45,003 nucleotides of DNA from an uncultured Prevotella sp. (lineage in GTDB: Bacteria > Bacteroidota > Bacteroidia > Bacteroidales > Bacteroidaceae), in the NCBI GenBank assembly GCA_900317545.1, contig ONHE01000116.1, positions 1-45,003 on the forward strand. The letters are read 5' to 3'. The translations under genes were made by a program, and so were the position numbers. Shown one piece after another: positions 28,262 through 36,287 of this stretch. The first letter of the stretch is position 1, and each line of letters opens with the position of its first letter. The notes below the pieces were generated by a model. The model searched no databases and had not been told where the DNA came from. It saw only the letters and a list, made by a program, of their open reading frames with translations.

Positions 28262-30547
28262 TTATTCCATATCACTTGCCGAGGGTGGCGCTGCACCTTC
28301 TGCGCTTCCCCAAGCTTTATTTGGTTCACTGCCCATTTCCAATTCCAAACGTCCACCGTTGGCAAGGTCGCTATGCGCGAACCAAGGTTTGTTCCATTCC
28401 ACTCCATTCAGATAGGCTTTCTGAATGTATTTGCAATCATCGCTGGCATTACGTGCCACGATCTCAAAAAACTTGCCGTTGCTAAGCCTGACTCTTGCAT
28501 ACGGGAATACAGGACTACCTATATTATAGGCAGGTATGCCTGGTGTCACCGGATAAAATCCTAACATAGAGAAGACTGTGAACGAAGTCATTCCACCTCC
28601 ATCCTCATCACCCGGAACGCCCATCAAGTCATTGCGAAACCAAGTCTGGAGAACTATTCGCAAAAACTTCTGCGTCTTCCATGGTGCTCCTGCATAGTTG
28701 AACAAATAAGGAATATGGAGGGAGGGCTCATTGGCCATAGAGAATTGGCCGATGTTACCTGTATGATCGGGCAACTGAGCATAGAATGCAAACTTACTTT
28801 TCCCCAAAGGTTCGCTGAATGTTGCTTCCAGATTAGCGACAAACTGATCTCTACCACCCATGAGACTGATTAAATCTGCCACGTTATGTTGTACATCCCA
28901 GCGGTAGGTCCAGCCATTGTTCTCATCATAATAGTCGCGAGCTCCCTGTCCCCCGGAGAATCTGTAGTCGAAAGGTTCAATGAACGCACCGGACGAATCC
29001 TTGGGATGGAAAAAACCCGTTGCCTTGTTGAACAGAATGCGATAGTTGAGTCCGTTCTTGGCATATTGCTGCGCTTCTTGTCTGAACAGGCGTGCATCTT
29101 TCTTTTTCTTGGTGTTTTTCGCCAAATAATCTGCGATACGTGACAGGCACCATTCATCATAGGCTGTTCCCAAGGAAACAGCTACAGCCTGCCTCCTCTC
29201 TAACTTACTGACATGGTCAACTGTTTCTACTTCGCCTGGATGAAGGGCTGGAATGTAACCATTCTTCTTATAGAAATCGTCCAGCCATCCGGCATTGGCC
29301 CCAGACCAGGGTATCAAGGTTTTCTCCTCTATACCTTTTCGGCAAGCCTCATAGGCCTTGACGGCATCGACTTTCAACCCTTTGGAAAGCGCATCTGCTA
29401 CGGATGCCACTGCGTGATTGCCATTCATGCGCCGCGAATCACCTGTTACTTCTGGAAATGTTGGCATCCACATATTGCCCTCTTGTTCGGCCATTCGAAG
29501 ATAGGAGTCAAGAATGTGCTCTTCCATTTTTCCATCCGTCAAGATGCGAAGAGGGTGGGCAGCCCTGTAAGTATCCCATATCCAGTCATCTGTATAAAAA
29601 GGTGTACCGTTGTCAGGATGCACCTTGCTATCAAAGGCGCTCCAATAGTAGCCGTCTTCGCTCATACAGATCGGTCGCTCAAACGTACGGTAATATGAAG
29701 TATAGAATACGGTGCGCTCGTTTTCTGTAGCTCCCTTGATTTGAATACGTCCTAAGGTCTCATTCCACAGCGCACGGCCCTTCCGGGCAACGTCATCCAC
29801 GTCAAAGCCATTAATCTCACTGTAGAGATTCTTCTTGGCCTGATCTACACTGATAAAGGAAATGCCATAGCGCAGATGTACAGTCTTCTGCTGCGGTCCG
29901 AAAGTAAAAGCCACGCCTATTTTTTTACCCTCAACTTTAGACTTCCCGGTTTCCAAGCTACCAGACTCCAGCACACCATACCTTAAAGGTGTCTCCTGTG
30001 CTTCCAGAAAAAGATAGACCTTGGTATTTCCACTGATTACCTGATAACCGCTGATCCAGTGATCTTCAATATTCAGGGCACCATTCTCTGAAACGAGAGC
30101 TAAATTTGATTGCCCGTCAGACTTGAACGTCAAGGAATATACGGCCGAATGATGAGACAATGCATAGCTGACTTCAATACGATTATCATCCATCTCTATA
30201 TCGAAGGAATACGGTGTGATCCGCTCCCGATCATATGTATAGGCGCGCGCTTTCAAAATCTCGGCACCGATAGAAGGCAGCAATTTGAATGCAGATCTTT
30301 CTCTATGATTAGTCACGATAATGGGCAATCCATTAATTTGATAGGATGTGTAGTCCGCCCGTTCGGGATAAACCCTCAACATACTATTGGGCAACTGAAT
30401 AGTGGGAAAAGTAGGGACCAGCAAATGACTGATATTTCCAATATACGGATTGACATAATCAACAACCTCCTTGTGTTGAGCGAATGCAGCCGAATGCAAC
30501 AAAAAGAGCGTCCCTAACAGAATCAAACAAAGCCTATTGTTTCGCAT
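28262..30547 (-). CDS. Divergent GH92-family protein
   Basis: A 761-residue secreted protein (signal peptide ending AFAQ, residue 24). GH92 relationship is clear from VVDYVNPYIGN at the start, DDWIWDTYRAAHPL, NGNHAVASVADAL, SMANEPSLHIPYLFNYAG and MLGFYPVTPGIPAYNIGSPVF. The first substrate-binding block is changed: the usual GHTFPGA and SHTHLxGTG segments are absent. The base-region motif is GDEDGGGMTSF instead of GNEDVGQMSAW. The catalytic Glu context (ANEP) is kept. It may act on a different alpha-mannoside or on another sugar. The gene is 11 bp from both the GH71/99-like gene before it and GH2 after it, so it is inside a tight operon. Confidence 0.85.
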   Translation of the reverse strand: MRNNRLCLILLGTLFLLHSAAFAQHKEVVDYVNPYIGNISHLLVPTFPTIQLPNSMLRVYPERADYTSYQINGLPIIVTNHRERSAFKLLPSIGAEILKARAYTYDRERITPYSFDIEMDDNRIEVSYALSHHSAVYSLTFKSDGQSNLALVSENGALNIEDHWISGYQVISGNTKVYLFLEAQETPLRYGVLESGSLETGKSKVEGKKIGVAFTFGPQQKTVHLRYGISFISVDQAKKNLYSEINGFDVDDVARKGRALWNETLGRIQIKGATENERTVFYTSYYRTFERPICMSEDGYYWSAFDSKVHPDNGTPFYTDDWIWDTYRAAHPLRILTDGKMEEHILDSYLRMAEQEGNMWMPTFPEVTGDSRRMNGNHAVASVADALSKGLKVDAVKAYEACRKGIEEKTLIPWSGANAGWLDDFYKKNGYIPALHPGEVETVDHVSKLERRQAVAVSLGTAYDEWCLSRIADYLAKNTKKKKDARLFRQEAQQYAKNGLNYRILFNKATGFFHPKDSSGAFIEPFDYRFSGGQGARDYYDENNGWTYRWDVQHNVADLISLMGGRDQFVANLEATFSEPLGKSKFAFYAQLPDHTGNIGQFSMANEPSLHIPYLFNYAGAPWKTQKFLRIVLQTWFRNDLMGVPGDEDGGGMTSFTVFSMLGFYPVTPGIPAYNIGSPVFPYARVRLSNGKFFEIVARNASDDCKYIQKAYLNGVEWNKPWFAHSDLANGGRLELEMGSEPNKAWGSAEGAAPPSASDME

Positions 30548-30558
30548 ACGTATTTTTA

Positions 30559-31782
30559 TTACCTCTTCTTATTCTTTAAAATTTTTGCGGCATTACCGGC
30601 CAAGACCAAATAATGGTCAGTACCGCAATCACTGTCTATCGGAACGAAAGTACTGCCTGGAGTTGGTTGGGGCACCCGTTTGGCACACTTGAAAATAGCC
30701 GTACCTTCATCAATTTCATCAAACATGGCGATATAAAGCATCTCAGCTCCGGCTGAAAGACAATAGTCCAACTGCATCTTAAAGAACTTCCCGTGGTTTC
30801 TCGGGATTGATTTTGTCTTGCGGGGATAATGCATATTCACCCATGAAAAGCCAGGAAAACACAAAGGCGCATAATCAACGTGATTCGCTTTGGTCCATTT
30901 GATATCTTCATTGATTAAGTAACGAAACTTCACATAGCCTTTTTCGTCATAGCGGCCCACAAACCACGGCATTACAATGTCGCATTTACGTATCAGCTCA
31001 TGCAATCGGGGATCCGACTCTGTGTCCTGTCTTAATTCACGCCAATACGTAGGAACGCCCACCATAACACTGAATCCCATTGACTTGAGAGCGTCTATGA
31101 CCTTGAAACCCTCGTTAAGTCCATATCGACGATGATCATTAAATCCAATGCCCCAAACGACGATCAAGGGTTTCCCGTTATGATAGAGATAGGAAGGATT
31201 GTCATCATGATGGAATAGGGTATGCTCCTTGGCAACCTCCTGCACATCGGAGATCAAGACATTCTCATCCCCTGGACGCATGCCACTTAAATCGTACATA
31301 ACACAAATGGCCCTGCTATATTTGTTGGCAGCAGCCATGGCCGACGCAAGAACATGATTGAAATGGCTCTTCCCGCTTGGGTTCTTGATCTCTCCGACAA
31401 ATCGCTGCATGAAAACTCCATCCAATCCATATTCCTTCATCCAACGGAAATGGGTATCAACAGTTGAATAATCATGTGCTGACTGGACATATGCCGGGGT
31501 TCCATCATCAAAGGTAAATTCGGTCTGATAAACCCTTGGATACTCAGACACATCCGGCCAAAAATCTACATTGGTAGAACCCGGCCTGAAGCCATCTTTT
31601 CCTTTGTAATGATACCATCCACGGTTGGCCCCGTCATCAGGGGCATTATGCCACCCTTGATAACCTGCCATGACCAAACCTTTATATGAATTGTACGTGA
31701 TGCCCCCTTTGTAAGTCTTTGCAAAACTTATTTGACAACAAAAGGAGAGTCCTAATATAAGCAACAATCTGAACCTTTTCAT
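30559..31782 (-). CDS. GH71/GH99-like glycoside hydrolase
   Basis: A 407-residue protein with a signal peptide (cleavage near SFA/KT, 21). It has a TIM-barrel layout with LVMAGYQGWHN at the start, DGVFMQRFVGE, GKPLIVVWGIGF, DIVMPWFVGRY and IAMFDEIDEGTAIF near the end. Acidic residues D355, E356, D358 and E359 in the last motif are the likely active-site candidates. Such proteins are placed near GH71 (alpha-1,3-glucanase) and GH99 (endo-alpha-mannanase); sequence databases often call them xylosidase/arabinosidase without proof. In this alpha-mannosidase-rich locus it is a candidate endo-acting enzyme (inference). Its start overlaps the stop of the GH43 gene by 4 bp (ATGA), showing translational coupling. 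Confidence 0.7.
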   Translation of the reverse strand: MKRFRLLLILGLSFCCQISFAKTYKGGITYNSYKGLVMAGYQGWHNAPDDGANRGWYHYKGKDGFRPGSTNVDFWPDVSEYPRVYQTEFTFDDGTPAYVQSAHDYSTVDTHFRWMKEYGLDGVFMQRFVGEIKNPSGKSHFNHVLASAMAAANKYSRAICVMYDLSGMRPGDENVLISDVQEVAKEHTLFHHDDNPSYLYHNGKPLIVVWGIGFNDHRRYGLNEGFKVIDALKSMGFSVMVGVPTYWRELRQDTESDPRLHELIRKCDIVMPWFVGRYDEKGYVKFRYLINEDIKWTKANHVDYAPLCFPGFSWVNMHYPRKTKSIPRNHGKFFKMQLDYCLSAGAEMLYIAMFDEIDEGTAIFKCAKRVPQPTPGSTFVPIDSDCGTDHYLVLAGNAAKILKNKKR

Positions 31783-32741
31783 CTTTGAATAACCTTTTGA
31801 ATAGTTCCATCTTCGTTGAAATACAGTTTATCGACACAGATTGAACGGAGGTTACCTTGGTTACTGATGCGCTGGTTATGATAGAACGCATACCACTGTC
31901 CCTTATATTCTACTATCGAACCATGGCTTGTATCGCAACCGGTAGGATCCAGATAAACACCCTTGTAAGCCCACGGTCCCAATGGAGATTTGCTCATAGC
32001 ATAACACAAGCGATTGGCTCCTCTGCCCTTTTCCGTATGGTTGTCAGCATAAGACAAGTAATAGATGCCTTTTCGTTTGTGTATCCAAGTCGCTTCATGG
32101 AAGTCAACCAGTCCCTGCATAGGGCGAAGTGGCTCGGCCAGTTCTATCATGTTATCTTTCAATTTAGCGCCTACGCATCGGCCGCCTCCACCATAATAGA
32201 AATATGCCTGTCCATCATCATCAATGAAGACACAAGGATCAATCATAGCAAAGGCATCTCCTAAATCTGGAATGTAGCCCAACACCTTGAAGTCTTTGTC
32301 AGGATACTTACTCACGGCAACACCCACTTTCCATGTCCGGTTCCAGTCAGTGCCACTGGGATGGGGGAAATAAAAATAATACTTACCATTCTTATACGCA
32401 CAATCCGGAGCCCACATGAAACCTCCTTCTTTTCTCCCCCATTCAACCTGAGAAGAATTCAGTATCTCTCCATGATCCTTCCAATGAACCATATCATTCG
32501 TAGAAAAAACATGATAACGATCCATCAAGTCGCACCCACGTGGGGGATCTATATCGTGAGAAGGATAAACATAGAGACGCCCATCTTTCCACACGTGCGC
32601 AGATGGATCAGCTGTGTAGATACTCGTAACAAATGGATTAGGAGGCAAAACCGGATCCAGTTTTGCCGACTTGCCTGTGCCACAAGAAACAGTAATTCCA
32701 GCTACACCTGCCAACAATGCGACTAACTTCAAACTTTTCAT
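31779..32741 (-). CDS. GH43 glycosidase, lipoprotein
   Basis: A 320-residue single-domain GH43. The N-terminus has a lipobox-like ITVSC with Cys20, so it is probably membrane-anchored. The three catalytic acids are D45 (TADPS), D168 (IDPC) and E216 (FHEA). The remaining sequence is close to the C-terminal half of the SGNH-GH43 fusion at 12439-14004, so the two are paralogues and may share a substrate linkage but act in different compartments. It overlaps the GH71/99-like gene by 4 bp. The 218-bp spacer upstream (32742-32959) is AT-rich; TATTTTTC on the - strand is a near match to a -7 box, so a secondary promoter is possible. Confidence 0.9.
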   Translation of the reverse strand: MKSLKLVALLAGVAGITVSCGTGKSAKLDPVLPPNPFVTSIYTADPSAHVWKDGRLYVYPSHDIDPPRGCDLMDRYHVFSTNDMVHWKDHGEILNSSQVEWGRKEGGFMWAPDCAYKNGKYYFYFPHPSGTDWNRTWKVGVAVSKYPDKDFKVLGYIPDLGDAFAMIDPCVFIDDDGQAYFYYGGGGRCVGAKLKDNMIELAEPLRPMQGLVDFHEATWIHKRKGIYYLSYADNHTEKGRGANRLCYAMSKSPLGPWAYKGVYLDPTGCDTSHGSIVEYKGQWYAFYHNQRISNQGNLRSICVDKLYFNEDGTIQKVIQR

Positions 32742-32959
32742 GTTGGTTCATTTATAAATAGTTCTTATTCTTTAACCGAGAAGCAGTGTGCTCGTTTTAG
32801 AAAAATAGCCTCAACCGGTCAGATTCCCTTTTGGTTTTATTCAATCACCTGATAAGTCAAACATTTTCTCACTCCTCATCGAGATTTATTATATGTCGGA
32901 TAAGCAATTTAAAAGTCCATGATTATCAATCTATATTGCATATATCTCCGAATCGGACC

Positions 32960-34405
32960 TTAATGATCTGATCGGAAGGGAATAACAGGCAGTCCTGCTC
33001 CATTGAAAACAGTTCCTGCTGCAAAATCCTTGTAGCAATAACGAACAGCCGTTGGCATGATAGCACACATTCTGTCGCTCTTTACCAAAACCCGATTATT
33101 TGCACTGTCAACATATCCCGTTGCCGAATAGAACGTCCCGTCGGCACCACACATTTCAAAGTTCCCGGCAAAAGCTCCTTGAGACTTGAGACCCCCTCCC
33201 TGCACATTTGTAAAGTAAGCATATGCCTTTCCATTTTCGACCGCCTCAAATTTGGAGAACACAGGAGACTCACATACGACATCCGTTCTCCCATAGTCGC
33301 GATTCAGAGCCCAATAAGCCAATCGGCGTCCTACGGGTTCTTTATAGGGAGGATGTATGCCGGAATAGCCGACATCACTTGTAGATACCATACCAACATG
33401 ATCCACAGCACTTGGAATCAGAGCCTGTTCTGCCCTGAAATCTGGCCTTACTAAGCCATTATTGGCATTCAAAGGTGCGATTTCTACATAATAACAAGGA
33501 AAATCTCCATTAGGGAACATTTTACGATAGCTGTTCATCAGAGCCTTGAACATTTTGGTATACAGCCCCGGATATTCCTTGCCATTGGCTATGGCATCTA
33601 TGTTCGCTTCCCCCTGGTACCATAACATGCCTTTGAATGAAACAGGCAGCAGAGGGGAAATCATGCTGTTGAAGATAACTCCGTCATAATTGATGTCATC
33701 GCCTTGTGCCTTAACTTCGTCTGTGGCAGACCGAGGCATGAACGGCTTAATATTTGCCCCTCCATAGGCAGTGACAATGACTCCTACCGGGACATGCAGC
33801 TGCGACTGCAGATACTTCGCAAAAAAATATGCGGTTGCACTTGCATTGGAGATTCCATTGGCATCATTGACGGTCCAGCTTCCTGACGTGCCGTCGAATT
33901 CGCTTGTCGTATATTCATCCTGAGGTGTACCCGTTGCACTGCGAGCATGCATGAACACACGGATCGGAACATTCACATCTGCTTCTGCTATTGCTTTTTC
34001 ATAACCATCAATGAAGTCTACATAGTTGGCACCATCCATGGCTTTTCCTTTCATGTTACATTCCATGTTCGACTGTCCGGCGCAGAACCAGACTTCACCT
34101 ATCATGACATTTGAGATGGTCAATGCCGTCCCGTCATTGAACTGGATGTTATATGGACCTCCTGCTTCAGGTGTCGCAATCTGGATTTTCCACTTGCCTT
34201 CCACACTGGCTTGGGTTGTCACTGTCTTGCCCCAGCTTGCTGTTATTGTGACCGAAGCATTCGGACTTGCTTTCCCCCATAAACATACATCTCGCTGCTG
34301 TTGGAGCACCATGTTATTGCCGATGACTGATGGCAAGGTGACAGTTGCATCGGCTGCATGGACAGCAACCAATGCGAGCATAACCAGAAAAAATCTTTTC
34401 AACAT
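32960..34405 (-). CDS. SASA-family (sialate O-acetylesterase-like) carbohydrate esterase, second copy
   Basis: A 481-residue secreted esterase (signal peptide near ADA/TVT). Catalytic Ser112 lies in CAGQSNME, the oxyanion block is MLWYQGEAN, and His351 is in GIHPPYKEP. It aligns end to end with the esterase at 17421-18857, from LPS-N-NMVLQQQ at the start to GLPVIPFRSD at the end. The two differ enough to suggest an old duplication and perhaps different acetyl positions. It begins 6 bp after the beta-helix gene, so both are on one transcript. Confidence 0.92.
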   Translation of the reverse strand: MLKRFFLVMLALVAVHAADATVTLPSVIGNNMVLQQQRDVCLWGKASPNASVTITASWGKTVTTQASVEGKWKIQIATPEAGGPYNIQFNDGTALTISNVMIGEVWFCAGQSNMECNMKGKAMDGANYVDFIDGYEKAIAEADVNVPIRVFMHARSATGTPQDEYTTSEFDGTSGSWTVNDANGISNASATAYFFAKYLQSQLHVPVGVIVTAYGGANIKPFMPRSATDEVKAQGDDINYDGVIFNSMISPLLPVSFKGMLWYQGEANIDAIANGKEYPGLYTKMFKALMNSYRKMFPNGDFPCYYVEIAPLNANNGLVRPDFRAEQALIPSAVDHVGMVSTSDVGYSGIHPPYKEPVGRRLAYWALNRDYGRTDVVCESPVFSKFEAVENGKAYAYFTNVQGGGLKSQGAFAGNFEMCGADGTFYSATGYVDSANNRVLVKSDRMCAIMPTAVRYCYKDFAAGTVFNGAGLPVIPFRSDH

Positions 34406-34411
34406 ATATTA

Positions 34412-36163
34412 TTATTTAAATATCACTTTCCTACTTACAGACTTTCCGTTGTCAGAGACTCTTACGACGTAACTCCCGTTAGGCAATGCCGTGGTCTGAG
34501 AGCCGATGTAATCTGCCATTTTCTGGCCTGACAAGCTGAAGATCTCAACCTTTGCATTCTTGGCTGCTACGATCTTGTTTCCTTGAACAGCAAAACTGAG
34601 ACTGCCGTCAGCATTGCCTGCAAGATCCAGAATCTTTGTCGGGGTCGATGGAATTTCAGGGATATTCTCACCGATCAATGATTGCAAAGCACCGATATAT
34701 GGCTTTGTCAGCGGCTGCCCTTTCTGATCGACAGTCACACCGTAGGTTGCAGCCAAAGCGTTATCCCCCATAACGGTTCCCTTTGAGTTAGGTTGCAATG
34801 GAAAACAGTGGGTCGAACACTCCATCTGGGGATCGATCCCCGACGTCAGACTGGTCGTATTACCGTCGGGAGTCGTAATCCAATAGCTGCTTGGATCGAT
34901 GTCATAAGTATACTGATCATTTTCAAAGATAAACCCGACAACGCTGTTTTTCACCGTAACAGGAGTTGTCTTGAACCAACCATCCGACCATCGGTTGTTG
35001 CCGATTGCCCAGTTTCCTTCCAGAATCGTATTGATGACGTTCAGTTTCACTTTCTTGTCCTGCATCGTAAAACCGCCACTGTTGCCGATGTTATCAGCTG
35101 TCTCGTTCTTGGTAATCGTACAATTGACCAAATCAAGTTCTTGCCCATCAAGGCCATTACCAGAGAAAAGCATGACGCCTCCGGCCTGTCCGCAGTAGTT
35201 ATTGGCAATTGTCGTACTTGCAATGATCATCTTGCAGGTTGTCTCTCCCTTGCCATTGTCCGTACCGGGAAATGAAACCATGAATGCGCCCCCGTGAGCT
35301 TTATGCCGTCCATTCTCAAGTACGTCCTTTCCGGCAACGTAGGTTCCGTCTGTCCCACCTGCTATGTTGCCGATAACAGAACATGAAAGTATCTGGATAT
35401 TCCGGGTCGATCCACCTGCGATATTGAATGCACCAGCATGGGCATCAGATACGTTATTTTCAATTGTACAATACTGGAACTTCGATGTCCCGACATCAAT
35501 CAGGCTGACAGCTCCCCCGGCGACACCGCCATCCCATACACCCGACGTTGCCGATGCCGCGTGATTGTTGGTAAAGCTTGTGCTGAAGACCGCAATATTT
35601 CCACCTCTCAGTTCAATCGCTCCACCCATCTGGCCTTTATTGTTATAGAATTCGCTGTTATAGATTTCGATGTTACAGTTGTGCCCACGAATAGCTCCGC
35701 CCGTGCTCCCGTTCTGACAGTTGGTGGCATTGTTTGAGAGTACGCAATTATCAACAAACAGTTTGCCTCCCTGCATATATAATGCCCCTCCTGTACCTTG
35801 TGATTTACAATTCATGACAGTTAGGTTTCGGAAACTCAGATTGGCATTGACCGTCGAAAAGATACGGTTGGTCCCATTCCCGTCAAAGCCCGATTCTCCC
35901 TTGTCTCCAGAACCGACAAAGGTGACCGTACCACCTTCCTTGCTGATTTCAGAAGATACTTTTATCATCCCCGACACATACACGACATCACCGTCCTCGA
36001 CGTTTCCCATCACTTTCTGGAGTGTGGCATAAGCCGTTGAGGCCGTCAGTCCATCATTCGAATCATTGCCAGTTGAAGACAGGAATATATCTTTTGCATT
36101 CCCGCCGATGCTCTGACCAAGCAGAGCTATTACCATACAAGCAGATATAAAAAAATGTTTCAT
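34412..36163 (-). CDS. Secreted right-handed beta-helix protein with Por sorting tail
   Basis: This 583-residue protein has a signal peptide (ends GNA/KD) and the opener IFLSSTGNDSNDG typical of beta-helix surface proteins. A Gly/Asn-rich helix (about 30-490) contains repeats such as NCVLSNNATN, FYNNKGQMGGAIELRGG and CTITKNETADN. The last ~50 residues (VEIFSLSGQKM then GSYVVRVSDNG...VIFK) are a type IX secretion C-terminal signal, so it should be exported to the cell surface. No lyase or hydrolase active site is recognisable. It could bind polysaccharide or be an unrecognised polysaccharide lyase; the GH88 gene of this locus implies that some lyase acts on the substrate. It forms a 6-bp-spaced pair with the SASA gene downstream. 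Confidence 0.75.
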   Translation of the reverse strand: MKHFFISACMVIALLGQSIGGNAKDIFLSSTGNDSNDGLTASTAYATLQKVMGNVEDGDVVYVSGMIKVSSEISKEGGTVTFVGSGDKGESGFDGNGTNRIFSTVNANLSFRNLTVMNCKSQGTGGALYMQGGKLFVDNCVLSNNATNCQNGSTGGAIRGHNCNIEIYNSEFYNNKGQMGGAIELRGGNIAVFSTSFTNNHAASATSGVWDGGVAGGAVSLIDVGTSKFQYCTIENNVSDAHAGAFNIAGGSTRNIQILSCSVIGNIAGGTDGTYVAGKDVLENGRHKAHGGAFMVSFPGTDNGKGETTCKMIIASTTIANNYCGQAGGVMLFSGNGLDGQELDLVNCTITKNETADNIGNSGGFTMQDKKVKLNVINTILEGNWAIGNNRWSDGWFKTTPVTVKNSVVGFIFENDQYTYDIDPSSYWITTPDGNTTSLTSGIDPQMECSTHCFPLQPNSKGTVMGDNALAATYGVTVDQKGQPLTKPYIGALQSLIGENIPEIPSTPTKILDLAGNADGSLSFAVQGNKIVAAKNAKVEIFSLSGQKMADYIGSQTTALPNGSYVVRVSDNGKSVSRKVIFK

Positions 36164-36244
36164 AAATATAGATTTTATATGATTAATATTTATATATTCC
36201 CATTATTCATTCATTTTCGATCATGGCCAATGCTGCAGATAAAG

Positions 36245-36276
36245 CTATTGCCGCAGCCTCACGACTGCGACAATAG
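36245..36276 (-). other. 12-bp strand-specific hairpin after the GH55-like gene
   Basis: In the - strand RNA, CTATTGTCGCAG pairs with CTGCGGCAATAG (12 pairs including one U-G wobble). In + strand RNA the same position would be a C-A mismatch, so the structure belongs to the enzyme transcript. It is 11 nt past the GH55-like stop and followed by CTTTATC, a weak T-tract: a partial terminator, attenuator or processing site. Confidence 0.5.
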
Positions 36277-36287
36277 AAACAAAAATA

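Noticed and set aside
36280-36287. TATTTTTG match on the - strand at the end of the GH55-like gene
   Set aside because: It overlaps the region just after the stop codon and has no CGTATTT 41 nt upstream; probably chance.
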